Source of the DNA: Engraulis encrasicolus
Lineage: Eukaryota > Chordata > Actinopteri > Clupeiformes > Engraulidae
NCBI RefSeq assembly: GCF_034702125.1
Contig: NC_085868.1
Coordinates: 21,152,341 to 21,216,340 of the forward strand
Direction of reading: 5' to 3'
DNA: 64,000 bases
The notes under the pieces are model-generated. The model searched no databases, was not told the origin of the DNA, and saw nothing but the letters and a program-made list of their open reading frames with translations. Position 1 is the stretch's first letter; the number at the start of each line of letters is the position of its first letter. Below are positions 24,277 through 36,992 of the stretch, one piece after another. The position numbers and the translations under genes were made by a program.

Positions 24277-25186
24277 GTTAGAGACAAAGATAGAGAGAGG
24301 GAGACCATGTTAACGCGTTAGTTTACATCATGTATAAGATTAAGCCCTATTTTTAGGCAGTCTGGGATGAAATAAGGCGTTTATGGTAATAATTTAGCAT
24401 TTATTGCCGAACCAAGCATTTTGGTAGTAGTATTGTAGTTCTATTAGAAGTTGTATTTCAATTATTAACAAAAAGTCAATTGTCATGAATCAATGCAATA
24501 TATCGTGAAAATAAGTATTGCGATACATTCTCATGAATCCATGCAGTATATCGTGAAAATAAAGTATCGTGATGCATTGTCATGACGATTTTTTTGCACA
24601 TCCCTACCCACCATCCTGGAGGCGAGGCCCACTACACTACAGAACCAGTTCAGATACAACACTGCCCCCATTGGCATGCATGTGTGGCTGTTGATCATCA
24701 ATTTGTGATGCTTGATTTTCATTCTGGTGGTGATGCGCCACATAATGGTCGTGGTTGCAGAGCAGCATCTGGTTCTGAAAAATGCTTGTATTGGCATTGA
24801 CAAACATTAAAGCTAGATTTAAAACATCTCCAAATTTGAATTCTACAATTCTAGTAAGTTATTGGAGGACTTTTGCATTCAATTAAGATGAACTTGACTG
24901 ACTGGGTGTTTTCACTTGACAATGGATGAAGAATAAGCTTGTTGGAACGTGTGGGGCCATCGGTTGTGCCGTGTTGACGTCAGGTGGATAGACAGTCGAC
25001 ATTGCTGTTGGACAACCAGCCCTACCCCATATCTCTCTCCTGCCTCCTCTCACACAGTCCTGTCATAAAAGGCCCAAAAAGCCCCCAAAGCATACTTAAA
25101 AAATATATCCCACAACGTACTGTAACTAAAGAGCCACAAAAATAAAGAGAATTCATTAAATGAGAAGGTGTGTCCAAACGTTTGGT

Positions 25187-25400
25187 GTAACGGAGGCGAA
25201 CTAGCAGAGTGTGGCGTGGAACGTTATTAAACCTCCCTCCCAAAGCCTCAATACAGTGCGGTAGCGTTGGGCTATCGGACCGGCCCTTAAGCTCAGCGGT
25301 CTCGTACTGTGCCTCCCATTCCCAAACCGATGTAGTTGACGAGGTGGCAAGTTCGCGGCGCCAAGGGGGACGAACCGTGCAGGAACATCTCCGTCACATT
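25187..25400 (+). repeat. tRNA-derived SINE, third copy
   Basis: TGTAACGGAGGCGAACTAGC start, GCTCAGCGGTCTCGTACTGT A-box-like part, AAGTTCGCGGCGCC B-box-like part and GGGGGACGAACCGTGCAGGA end, matching the copies at 1471-1852. Lies in an orc4 intron. Confidence 0.65.
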
Positions 25401-25444
25401 GGCCTATACTGTATATGGGAAACATTGTAAGGAGACCAACTCAC

Positions 25445-25596
25445 CAGCCTACAGGTGAGGCCCACCACAGAGACAGGGGCCTGGGCCGACTGGGAGACGT
25501 CCAGCAGGTTGTAGAGCAGCGTCTGGTTCTTGTGGTGAGCAAACAGGTCAAACTCATCCAGCACGAAGATCACCGGCCGACTGCTACTGCGGTCCC
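25445..25596 (-). CDS. orc4: orc4 coding exon 7 (Walker B)
   Basis: Acceptor AG 25598-25597, donor GTGAG from 25444. Encodes [20 protein letters not shown], then [20 protein letters not shown] and [10 protein letters not shown]. The Walker B motif is VIFVLDEFD with acidic pair D159/E160. Tyr174 (LLYNL) is kept at the same number as the human residue changed in a Meier-Gorlin syndrome allele (Y174C, from memory). Confidence 0.97.
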
Positions 25597-25761
25597 CTGA
25601 CAGAAGAGAATAGCAAAATAAAATTACAATATTATTTCATTCAGTTGCATAAAATACAATTTCACTGTCCACTTTCTGATGATATCCAATGGGGGGGAAT
25701 GCACACATTCAAAAAACTACGTTACTTACAGTACATAAAAGATGTAATGGGAAGTTCTTAC

Positions 25762-25810
25762 CTTTTTTCAATGCTTCCAGAAGAAACGCAAGGTTCTCAG
25801 CAAAACTGCC
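25762..25810 (-). CDS. orc4: orc4 coding exon 6
   Basis: A 49-nt exon, acceptor AG 25812-25811, donor GTAAG from 25761. Encodes GSFAENLAFLLEALKK plus the first base of a Gly codon. Matches human GSFAENLSFLLEALKKG. Confidence 0.95.
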
Positions 25811-26489
25811 CTGAAATATTAGAAGTAAAAAAGAGGTTATCGGAGCCTAGATTTTATCCTTAATTTTCTTAGGGATAAATAAATAATTTGGACAATACAT
25901 TCAACTCAATGCAGTGGTTGGTCTACTTACACCAAATTGATTAACTGTGAAGAACAGCACTTTGTACATTAACTACCAAAAATGTGTTTTCCCCAGTTGC
26001 ATGTTGCCAATATGCTATATGTACATGTATTCTGAAAGAATCACCCTTATAATAATGTAAAAAATGTAGATCTCCGCACACAGATGGATATCAACACTCA
26101 TTTAGCTTTGAATCGAGGTTAAAGGAAATTGATACATTTGATAAAGTTGATATTCAGTGTCAAAGTTCAATGAGCTCTAGAGGTCAGCGGAGGCCAGATG
26201 GAGCTCGGCATATTACAGATTTGAATTCAGCACACCCAAATTGACAGGATGGGACTGTTTGCCGACTTTGTCTCACAAATGCCCTTGGTGTCACAATCTA
26301 GGATTTCGGTACTAGTCTATCTGCACTTGTTGGTCTGTATATTTCCTGTGCACTTTGTATTTGCTAGTGATGTTGGCTATGATTATGTCCTCTTTTGAAA
26401 GTCACTTTGGTTTTAAAGCGTCTGCCAAATGCAATGTAGTGATATAAAGGGGTTGACACTTGAGAGGAACACTTGTGGAAATCACTTAC

Positions 26490-26575
26490 AAAGACTTTGT
26501 CCCCGACGACATTCTCCAAGTTCAGCTGCCTGGTGATCTCTTTAAGAGCAATCCTATCATCTGTCTGCAGCAAAC
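26490..26575 (-). CDS. orc4: orc4 coding exon 5
   Basis: Acceptor AG 26577-26576, donor GTAAG from 26489. Encodes [20 protein letters not shown] then NVVGDKVF, almost identical to the human segment; part of the AAA+ core between Walker A and Walker B. Confidence 0.96.
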
Positions 26576-26867
26576 CTGAGCATACAAAGCACTATTACAA
26601 TCTAGAAAACATGAAATAACATCATAATAAATGATAACAGTGTTATTTACAAGATGTTATCACGATATACGTTATACACGATGCATCAAGCAATCAAGAT
26701 ACTGAACACTCAACCCACTCTCCCTTCACTGTCAGCCTCTAGCCAGCCAGGCCACTGACAACGCTCCCCCCCCTCATCCCCACCACCATCTCTGCGACTG
26801 AACATTCCACCTGCACTACTACATCTGTGACTGAACTTTCAACCTGCACTAACTCAAAACATACACA

Positions 26868-27265
<398 letters not shown>

Positions 27266-27299
27266 GCTGCTGGTGTATTTAATAAAAACCTTTTTTAAT

Positions 27300-27615
27300 T
27301 ATTTATTTCTTCAAATGCTACTATTACTATGTCAGAACGCTATAAAGGACTTTTAGAAAAAGAACAACAAAATACCTCCTCTTAATGTATGTTCTCTACA
27401 AGTCTTCTGTTGTCCAGTCTTGCACTTTAAATGTCTGTATGAGCAATGTCTACGTCCATACTGTCTATGTCCATGTATGAGTACTGTCTATGTCTACACT
27501 GTCTATGTCCTTACCTAGATTAGTCTATGTCTGCATGGGAGAGCAAGAAACGCAATTTCAAATTCTTTGTATGACCAGTGCATGTAAAGAAATTGACAAT
27601 AAACTTGACTTGATG
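27300..27615 (+). mobile_element. L2-like LINE 3' end
   Basis: TTGTCCAGTCTTGCACTTTA, repeated CTATGTC words, GGGAGAGCAAGAAACGCAAT and the tail AAATTGACAATAAACTTGAC are typical of a fish L2-type LINE 3' UTR. No coding part present. Confidence 0.6.
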
Positions 27616-27814
27616 TTAACAACAATCAAACGGCTTCTTGCCCATGCTGCTTTAAATCAACAGAACATGATGAGATGTTGCGTTGTTTCGTTTAATAGCA
27701 GTGTCAGTGCCAAGTATCTGCAACTGTTTGACAAGTACAAGTATGGGTATAGTAATAAGTATCGAGACCGATACGTATGTATGCATCCCTACACACTAAA
27801 CACCAAAAGCTTAC

Positions 27815-27890
27815 CATTCAAATTGACCATCATGATGTTACTCTTGACATCCTGCTCTTGCAGTAGCTCCTTCAGCACATAATTCAATAA
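27815..27890 (-). CDS. orc4: orc4 coding exon 4
   Basis: Acceptor AG 27892-27891 after a T-rich tract, donor GTAAG from 27814. Encodes LLNYVLKELLQEQDVKSNIM then MVNLN plus one base. Corresponds to human [20 protein letters not shown]; less conserved than its neighbours. Confidence 0.94.
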
Positions 27891-28071
27891 CTGAAAAAAA
27901 AGAATACAAATAAACACACAAACACAATACCATGTGTGAGAAAATTGTTTTTTTTGTCATAAGCTTCAAAACGTGATACAAGAACAGAGAATCCAGAAAG
28001 TGTCACACCATAACAATTTTATCCTTATATTCATTCAATATGTGTATTATAGCAAAAAATAAAATTCTGAC

Positions 28072-28195
28072 CCAGCAGTGGCTTAGTCGGTCCGATTCCT
28101 GACCCGGGTCATTCCCTGATCCTCCCCCGTCTCTCTCTACAATTCATTTCCTTTCCCACTCTTCACTGTCCTTTCTAAATAAAGTTGACAACATT
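28072..28195 (+). repeat. tRNA-derived SINE
   Basis: GCAGTGGCTTAGTCGGTCCG, then CCCGGGTCATTCC, a CCCCCGTCTCTCTCTAC tract and the tail TTTCTAAATAAAGTTGACAA. Shares the CCGGGTC-body layout with copies at 37985 (+) and 57305-57455 (-). Confidence 0.5.
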
Positions 28196-28444
28196 TAATA
28201 ATGAATAAATTCTGTGTTTGGACCAAGTAGTGCTTTGATGCAACTAATGTTTGCTAAAAAATGCTACACAACACTAAGTGCTGAGTTCACCAAGTGCAGT
28301 GGAGTGCTGATTAATCACAGTGTTTACCAGGTTACAATTGTTCTGCGGCTCTTGTTTTTAAAACTGCATAGTGGAACGAATCGTAATTTCATTCGACACG
28401 GTCAACACCAGGCAAAGTGGCACTCTGACACACTTTCATCTCTA

Positions 28445-28445
<1 letters not shown>

Positions 28446-28512
<67 letters not shown>
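28446..28512. repeat. (CA)n microsatellite
   Basis: About 33 CA units in an orc4 intron. Confidence 0.95.
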
Positions 28513-28514
<2 letters not shown>

Positions 28515-28720
28515 ACACAAACCAAAAAGCAAGGGGGGCTTCAGTTTCTGTGGAGTGTATTTTAGCTGTTATTCCAGAACACCTCCAGGATTGCTCCACT
28601 GAGCTTTCCGAACCCGCAGACCTCCGACAGGGGACACAGGAGCAGACTTCCAACAGTTGGCACACGAACAGCAACACCATGTGTGGTGGGAAGGACTGAT
28701 CTTAATGCCTCCTTGTTCAC

Positions 28721-28724
<4 letters not shown>

Positions 28725-28792
<68 letters not shown>

Positions 28793-28881
28793 ACCTACAG
28801 TAACCATACGGCTGACGGGACAGAGAGCAGCCTGAGTGGAGTGGGAGTGAAGTCGAGTACACACACACACACACACACACA

Positions 28882-28920
<39 letters not shown>
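28725..28920. repeat. opposed (TG)n and (CA)n microsatellites
   Basis: A TG run (28725-28791) and a CA run (28860-28920) about 70 bp apart in opposite polarity, able to form one hairpin. Lies about 100 bp downstream of orc4 exon 3 in transcript sense. Confidence 0.92.
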
Positions 28921-28922
<2 letters not shown>

Positions 28923-29017
28923 CAAAAACAGAATGGCTGTGAAGTCAAGTCCACACACACACACAGTGAAGTCGAGACCCCCACACACACACAAAAAACA
29001 GAGTGGCTCATTCATAC

Positions 29018-29108
29018 CATTGTCTTGCCGGTCCCCCTGGGTCCCACGATGAGTACCGAGTTACTCTCTCCATGAACAGCCGTCCTCCTCAGCAGCTCCA
29101 GCAAGTGC
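29018..29108 (-). CDS. orc4: orc4 coding exon 3 (Walker A)
   Basis: Acceptor AG 29110-29109, donor GTATG from 29017. Encodes [20 protein letters not shown] then [10 protein letters not shown]. The P-loop is GPRGTGKT at residues 67-74 (human GPRGSGKT), so ATP binding is expected to be kept. Confidence 0.97.
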
Positions 29109-30239
29109 CTGAAAGCAGCAGCACGAATTAATTAATTTATTTTACTATTTTCTGTAAAAAAAAACATGGTACAGCAACTGAAACCATACATTAAAAGAAA
29201 GAAATAGTCAGGGATAGACACAAAAAGGCACTATGGCTTATTTCCATTGTGGTCCCAACAGGCAAGCAGCAAGCAGTAGGGCCAGGGCCAGGGGCAGCCA
29301 GCAGGCATGGGGGTGAGACCAGACCAGAAGCTTCGTAACCCAAAACCCCCAAAATACACTCTCCAGACCACCACACACACAGACACCCACACACACCTCG
29401 AGCACCCCCCCCCCCCACCCCCACCCCCACAGATCAGTGACAGCGACAGGTGCTTGCTTGCTTGCTTGCTAGAGAGGTGGGGTCTGGGATGGGCGCACAC
29501 ACACAAGGAACTGTCATACACACACTCAGCCTGTCCTGAAGGGACAGCCATGTTTGCCTAGAAAGCCACTATTGATTGACTCATTCATATAGTATGACCA
29601 CCATTATCAGGGTACGACACCCCTCAAAACATATTACAAAAGGGAAAATGTTTAAAGGTGCACTGTGTAAGATGGTGGTCAGAGTAGGTATTGAAACTAT
29701 ACTGCTCATTGAAACTGTGCTGCCTGTTGCCAAATTGAATCTTTTCATTAATATTTACTAAATAATAAACTAACATTAACTACATATAATGAACTAATAG
29801 TAACTATATTACTAACTATCAAGTGAAGAGAAAATCTGAAGTGCTCAGGGAATTGTTGAGAAAAAAATCTTGAAGGTGCTCTTTGGTGTTGGGGGAAAAA
29901 AACAATATTTTATCAAAAAAGGAGTCCAGGGCACTCTTCTTGTGCAAATATATTAAAAAGCCTTTATTGAAACATGGCTATTAAGTTTAAAAACATGAGG
30001 GCAAAGACCCACGCGTAGCATACTGACCCTGAAGAAGGCTTGCGCCGCTACATGTGGGTCTCTGTCGGGGGCCGGATAAAACGGCCCTCGAGACAGGTTT
30101 CCCACACCTGCCCAAGGGGAAACAAAGGGGAATCAATGGAGGGTGGATGCACCATGCACCTTGTGCAAGCCCATTTCTATGCCATCTCATCGCCTCCACT
30201 GTCCTTGCTTGCATGTACACTAAGTGTGATGTGGTAACA

Positions 30240-30594
30240 CAGGTGTTCCCAAACTTAACCATGACAAGGTCCCCCATATACCAGTAGATTATCATGTGCC
30301 AGACTATATTTTCTGTGCACCCCCTTTCAAAACCATACTCTGGATATGTGAATCAGTGCACCTCTAGGATAAATAAAATACAAATGATGATGGTTGTAAT
30401 GTTCAGAGATGCAATAGATCATTATAATGCTGTCGAGAATAATATTTTGCTTATTTTTAGATTATGTTGATTTACGTTAGTTGTTCGGTTTATAAAATGA
30501 TTCACTTTGTTGTGTTGTACTTTTCCTGCCAACCTGCTACAGACACCCCTCGCACCCCTCCAGGGGTCCCCGGCCCCCACTTTGGAAACCTCTG
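30240..30594. mobile_element. non-autonomous hAT element with 8-bp TSD
   Basis: Left end CAGGTGTTCCCAAACTT, right end ACTTTGGAAACCTCTG; perfect 8-bp flanks TGGTAACA (30232-30239 and 30595-30602). In an orc4 intron. No coding sequence. Confidence 0.85.
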
Positions 30595-30639
30595 TGGTAA
30601 CACCACCATGGGCTTCATGAGTTGATAGCTGATCAGGTT

Positions 30640-30640
<1 letters not shown>

Positions 30641-30722
<82 letters not shown>
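30641..30722. repeat. (CA)n microsatellite beside orc4 exon 2 donor
   Basis: About 40 CA units. In the orc4 transcript the exon 2 donor GTAAGTG runs directly into (UG)n. Confidence 0.95.
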
Positions 30723-30724
<2 letters not shown>

Positions 30725-30726
30725 AC

Positions 30727-30803
30727 TTGTGCTGAGACTCCAGGCCCACTGGGGAGGTAGCCAACTCTTGGTGACAAAATCTCTTCCTCAAAATGCTTTG
30801 CGC
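30727..30803 (-). CDS. orc4: orc4 coding exon 2
   Basis: Acceptor AG 30805-30804, donor GTAAGTG from 30726. Encodes AQSILRKRFCHQELATSPVG then LESQH plus two bases of a Lys codon. Aligns to human [20 protein letters not shown] at the N-terminus. Confidence 0.94.
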
Positions 30804-30981
30804 CTGCAAGGACATATACAGTACATTAACAACAGTATCCACAACAGAATAGAAATCATACTGTGATTCAGTCATTGTAAAAAAAATAAAGAAATACATG
30901 AGGGTTCAATGTTCATGTGTGGATAGTCGTGTATTCGGTCATTGACATACAGAAGAAGCATCAATGTAACTTTGTGCAAAC

Positions 30982-31062
30982 CTGGGAGACACACTGCCCA
31001 ACTGTCATATGGCTTTCTTTGGATTTCCTTTTGCTCATGGTGCCGTTGTCTGTTGAAGTTCT
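30982..31062 (-). CDS. orc4: orc4 coding exon 1 with start codon
   Basis: The exon begins after CAAACAG (AG 31064-31063). ATG is at 31038-31036 and the coding part is 31038-30982. Encodes MSKRKSKESHMTVGQCVSQ; human starts MSSRKSKSNSLIHTECLSQ as recalled, which fixes this ATG. The donor CAG|GTTTGC is weak (T at +3 and +4). Confidence 0.92.
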
Positions 31063-31396
31063 CTGTTTGACAGAAGGGAAAAATACAGGATTATTAGATG
31101 TTTCGCTGATGATGTGCCATTGGAACACTGCAGCAGGCAGCTCTATCATCACACTAACACCAGGAAAAAAATGAACGGCACTGCTAACCACAAAGCTTGC
31201 CGAAAGCTAATGTGCAGGAAGCTGGTAGCCTTATTGAGGAGTAACCTGATATAGTAATCGAGGTTTAAACTTTCTATACTCAGCAGTACGCACATTTTCA
31301 TTGACAACAACCATTAGGTCTTCACAACAAACACGAGATGATTCAAGTAGCCTACATAGCAAGCCAAAATGAAGGCATGCCTTCCTCGCACTTACT

Positions 31397-32690
31397 TGAG
31401 AATGCCTCTGACTGAAACGTTGCACGTGCGACCACAACACAGCTGTGCTAGAATGAAGCAGGACACTGTTCTATTAATCGGGTGTCTTTCGCCGTTTGCC
31501 AACTGAAATGCTTCAAATGTTATGAGAACGAATGGCTCCGAAGAGAGTTGAGAGAGTGGGTATAAAACCCCGGGAAAATCTGTCTGAAGAGCATATCCGG
31601 GATGGTCGGTGAAGCGTCTCAGAACGAGGCTAGTGTGCAAGTTTTGTCTGCTGCCTGCCATGTGTATTCTAGCCTTGAGTAACATTCTCAAAAAGACCAT
31701 ACGACTAGTTCTACATTGCGATGAATACAAGTCTTCTTTGAAATTGACCCCTTAAAATATGCATCGCTGTATGTGTATTAATGCATTCACTGGCACTTCA
31801 GTGCTGTCAAAGTGGGAAGCATGGGTAGTTGTTGTCTAGAGCTAGTTTCTTCTAAGCAACATTGTATCAATAATTGACTGCATTTGCCCATGCATTTGCC
31901 TATGACTAGGCAAGCCCCTTTGCTTGAGGGTGATATGCAACGTGAATGCTCTGTAAATCAAACCAAGGCATTTTTTCAATTATCTGTCATTAGTATTATG
32001 CGTGTACTTTGTTGAATCAACTTATGTGGATGACATCTGGTGTTGCTGACATTTACCTAACCTAAAATACTCTAAGAATATTTGAGTACAATACTTACTT
32101 GCACAGGGTAATCTTCTATTATCTCTGGCGAGAACTAGTTTTCACTGGTCAGGTGTTATTTCTATAATAGTTATTGAAACTTCATCGCCTCTGATCTTTC
32201 TGTCCTGTCATCTCCAAATGCATGCTGGAACAACTCGTCTTCTACAAGCTTTTGCAGCCGCGCAAGCGCACCACAAAGCTCCATCTTTCTATCCCAAGCT
32301 TAGAAAGAAGCCAGCAAATGCAGTTGATGGGGAAGCCTTTTATTTTTATTTTTAAAGAGACAGAACCATTTTTTAACAAGCGTAAACGAACTGTTTCAAC
32401 ATAATTAGTCGCCCAGGAACTTCTTGGACATATGGAAGATGGGGGTGAAGACTGTTCGAACATGAAAATAGGAGGAGGAATCCAAAAGCCTCTCCTTTCG
32501 CTGTCTCTTGCTCTCAGCAACACTACCCTTTGCTAACGTTAGCTACCCTTTCCCAGTGTTTCTGCCTTGGCCCTGGTTGGAGACATTTCAGTGGACAGGG
32601 CTCTCGGTTCAAATAAAGCTAGCGAGAAGACAAACTTCGTTGTTTTTCGGATCATGTTTTATCGTCCAATGCTACAAGGGGATCATTAAG
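31397..32690. promoter_or_regulatory. head-to-head start region of orc4 (-) and mbd5 (+)
   Basis: On the - strand CATTCTCAA|GTAAGT gives a good donor with exon end 31396, the likely non-coding first exon of orc4. On the + strand GATCATTAAG|GTACGT gives a donor after 32690, the likely non-coding first exon of mbd5. The intervening ~1 kb would be a shared promoter. I recall the human genes as close divergent neighbours too. Start sites cannot be placed from sequence alone. Confidence 0.5.
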
Positions 32691-34974
32691 GTACGTGTAA
32701 GAGTTAATTGTGTTTGTTTATTTTGAACTGTTTTGTTTGTGTTTTTCACTCCTGTTGTTTTTTTCCTCCTCTTGCTCCCACTGCTGGGTCAGGCCACCAA
32801 GCTAACTTGTTAGCATCCGTACGTCAGCTAACAAGCTATGATAGCCAAGCTATCTTGTATCGTTAAGCTAATAACGTTATGTTAGCCACAGATACTCCTT
32901 TGCTGTTTGTTGTATGCTTGAGCCAGTGGAAGGTTGGCAGTAGCAGCGCTAACGCTGGATGATTTCAGTCTGACAGCACTTGTTTGCAAATGCGTCGACA
33001 AATATTACTAAAATTACCGCTGCGACGGTGACTTTCAGCCCTTTGCGATATGACAACAGTCGTATTTGAAAAGGCCAAGTGGGAATATGAGCTACTTGTC
33101 TCCCACCAGAAGCTGGCAAGCCTAGCTGGCGATAGATTTATCGGCTATCTTGCAAGTTGGCTAGCTAGTCTACGCTAACATTACATTTTCCCACGAGCTA
33201 GGTCCCGTAGATACCACAAAAATTAGTCTGACTTGAACATGTAGTTTGTCATTTAAACGTAACGATATCGTGTTGACTTGGCACTAAAACTGTCTAGTCT
33301 TAAAGTCAATTTTATCGCGATTTCGGACTATATTTGAAGTCACGAAAAATGTGCAAACGTGTAAAATGTTATCAAAGACGCTTTAATAATCGGTAGCCAT
33401 GGTTGGTAGCTGTGAGCTACTTGGCTGTCGCTGTTGGCAGCGAGCTAGGTTGTTTGCTAGCTACTATGCAAACGCAGTTAACTCTTCTTGTCTATGCTCA
33501 CAAAGCTTGTTAGCTGACTGGTTGGTTAAAATACTAGCTGCCCCTAGATCAAATAGATGGCCACGAATAGTCTTTATTTTCGTAATCTGGGAGGTTATTG
33601 AGACTTCGTCTTAGCTTCTGAAAACACGTCGAATATGGCACGTATTCAAATGGACAAATGTGAAAGACCAGGGGTGAATCTCTAACGTGAGAGTGCGGTA
33701 GCCTGCTTGTACTGAAATCTGCAGACATTGGTGTGTCATAAAAGGCATACACGGTCTTGAATTCGTGCCCTGAAATTATGGCCATTGCCCGAAGACAGCT
33801 GTCACCATTGTCTTGCATAAACATTGTTCCTTTGCTAGTTTAGAAACGTCGGTTTGGCCATGTTATTTCACCCCTAATCTGGCCTCCCGACAACCAAACG
33901 GAGTCACTAAAATTGTATTTTTTCCCTATATGTAATAACGGTGCATGAGAGGACTTTACTAACGACGACCCCCTTGACCCCCCCCCAACCACAACAGAAG
34001 CAACAGTACATTATGAAACATCTATTTTGAACATCTAGCTATTCACCACGGCACATCTTCAATTTTGTGTGCCTGACCCCGCTAAAGTATCCTTTTTATT
34101 ATTTGATTTGGGGTCTCTGCCATTGCTCAATTCTTCCTCTCATCTATCAAAAGCTTTTCACCACTGCACATCTTCAATTTTGTGTTCCCCAGTGTTCCAC
34201 CTACACCTTTTTTTGTTATTTCCTCGGGTCTGTGTTATTCCTAAATTCTTCTTTTTCATATTTCCACCTTCTTTTCCTTCTGCTCCATGTCGGCCCAAAG
34301 TGAGTAGCCTACTAGGCTTAGACAAGCCCCTAAGTTCAAATGAATGTCACTGAAAGCAGTGGAACCTCAAAGTTGCTTCATTACCTTTTGTTGCAATGAT
34401 TGTTCTCAACGAGAAAAATGACCATAATGTGTAAATTCTGGAAGTTCTATGTCCTTTAATCCCAGGTTGTAGAGTTCAGGTGAACAGACCCAAAACCAAG
34501 CCTGAATCTACCCAGTGGCGTTATCTTGCCATCTCTTCTGCTGGCTATACCATGTTACCTGTCTTAACAACCAGGTTGAATATTGTCTAATGGGGTTATC
34601 TTGGCATGTCTTCTGTTGACCATAGCTTGTTGCCTGTCTGAACTATAAATCAGCGTTATACATTTGCTCTTACCAGAATGGCAATGACCAAGTCGTAGTG
34701 CATTACTAAAGGCCATACGTTATGTCATAGTATAATAGATACAGCGTGCATTATGGGGTTAAGCACTTGACCAGCCTGGTTTGACCATACCTTCGCCCTG
34801 ATTTTAATTGAGTGAAATTTTAAATTGAACGGAAGTTTACAGATGGCAGGTCCTCTTAAAGCTACTCGACCACATTGGACATACAGTGTGCTGCCCTCTC
34901 CTGACCAGCTGCCACGATGATGCTGACATTGGCAGTCATTGTGTTGAAGTCTGATAAACCTATTTGACCTAGTA

Positions 34975-35261
34975 CAGAGGTTTTCAAAGTGGGGGCCGCA
35001 AGGGGGTGCTAAGGGGGCCGCGGCAGTTTGAAAGGCAAAGTACGATTATTGTAAAGCAAAATGGCCTCATTTATGCCGTAGTCAACACTGCTATGTATTA
35101 CCTTTCCTGTTGTAGTTGCATAGATTTAGGGGTGCACTCAAAGACTCATGAAAGGGGGTGGATGGAAAAAAATGTGTCACAACAACCCATGTCAGGGGGG
35201 CCTTCGCAAGAATATATTGGTATATGGGAGGCCTTGTCATGGTAAAGTTTGGAAACCCCTG
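34975..35261. mobile_element. non-autonomous hAT element with near-perfect 8-bp TSD
   Basis: CAGAGGTTTTCAAAGTGGGG at the left, AAAGTTTGGAAACCCCTG at the right. Flanks ACCTAGTA and ACCTAGCA match at 7 of 8. Same terminal style as 30240-30594. Confidence 0.8.
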
Positions 35262-36299
35262 ACCTAGCATTTTTAGCTTGATTCGGTGGGTCAGTCAGAG
35301 GTCTGTATGAACCGCCAATGGAAGCTGTGATCGTATGCGGATAAAGTGGGGTTACCATCTGCACGCGTTGCCACCTTTTGTATATCACAAGTCTAGTCTG
35401 TTTTGGTCCAGTAAACTGAGACTGGCTTTGCCATTCACTTGGAAAACATCAGGTGAAATAAGCTGCTTAGTGAAGCAGGTTGTATTCCAAAGGACCATTT
35501 TGACTTGTCACTTACGCGTAAGCTTACCTGTTTTTAAACCAGAATCAAGAAAGCTTATTTTCCCTAACAATGATCAATTAAGTTTTGCAGTCCTAGTCAG
35601 AGGTGTCAATCCTGTATTCAGAAAGTAAAAGCCCTCCCACAAATTTGATTCAACCAGCTCTGAATCAGCTGATTATTGAGCTCTTAAGCCAGGTAGACCA
35701 GCTACTTAATGGAGTCACCTGTGTTGGAAGGAAACTGTGGCTTGGTTTTTACTTCTGGACCTGGATTTGACACATCTGGTGCTAGTGTCAATACATGGGA
35801 TGGGTAGTAAAAGTAAAATGTAAACTGTAAAAATACTTTTCTGTCTGTTTCTCTCTTAATATTAGTGCCAGATTCACGAAAATGCTTGAGTTTTACCTTA
35901 GCATTAAAAAGGCACGCCAAGTTTAATTCAAATCTGTGTCGATGCACCCCAAAAGTATATGAATTTCTGTGAATTTACCCCAATACAGAAGTACACAATC
36001 ACAAATTATTTCAGTGTGCTGGTGTTATAGTGAGCTTCATGTGATTTTGGGTGTTCAGTTGGTCAATCCATCCTCGCCAGGTATGCTTACGTTAGCTGTA
36101 GTAGGCCTACTGCCTTCGTTTTGTAACCTAGTGGGATGTAGTTCATATATTTGCATTCCCTTATTCTTTTGTCCACTATCCCACTCCTCTGTATTCCCAT
36201 ATATCCAAATAAAATTCACCAAATTCAACTAAATGGCCAAGCAGGTACACTCAGTGCATGTGGACGTGCTTAATGCAAGGACACAGCCTTCACCTGCCT

Positions 36300-36451
36300 T
36301 CAGAATTTCCCTACACACACGCACACACACACTGACAAGGACATAGACAAGAAACACACACACACACACACACACTTACAGGCCTACACACACACTCTCT
36401 CTCTCACACACACACACGTATGTGCACGCACACACACAAACACGCACGCAT

Positions 36452-36541
<90 letters not shown>

Positions 36542-36620
36542 TGACAAGGACATAGACAAGACACACACACACACACATACTTACAGGCCTACACACTCTC
36601 TCTCTCATACACGTATATGT

Positions 36621-36668
<48 letters not shown>

Positions 36669-36760
36669 ACGCATGTTCTCCGTCTCTCTCTCTCACACAC
36701 ACACACACATATGTACGTTCTCAGTCACACACACGCACACACACGCACACACACCTCTCT
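36300..36760. repeat. CT/CA compound microsatellite, internally duplicated
   Basis: Blocks containing ACACTGACAAGGACATAGAC, ACTTACAGGCCTACACA and CATGTTCTC occur twice, about 210 bp apart, separated by (CT)n (36454-36520) and CA runs. This looks like a duplicated unit. Confidence 0.85.
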
Positions 36761-36932
36761 CACGCACTCTGTAGCTGGTGTGCTAGTGAGTCAGCATCCC
36801 TGGCTGGGATGAGAAGGGATGCTGTGTGGCCTCAGGCCCAAGACCTCTCTACTCCTGACCCCAACCTGGCCTGGCTCATCGGCTCATAGAGATGCACACC
36901 TCACCTCAGGCACACCTGCTTACCTCACAGCA

Positions 36933-36935
<3 letters not shown>

Positions 36936-36989
<54 letters not shown>
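36936..36989. repeat. (CA)n microsatellite
   Basis: About 26 CA units in the presumed first intron of mbd5. Confidence 0.93.
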
Positions 36990-36992
<3 letters not shown>

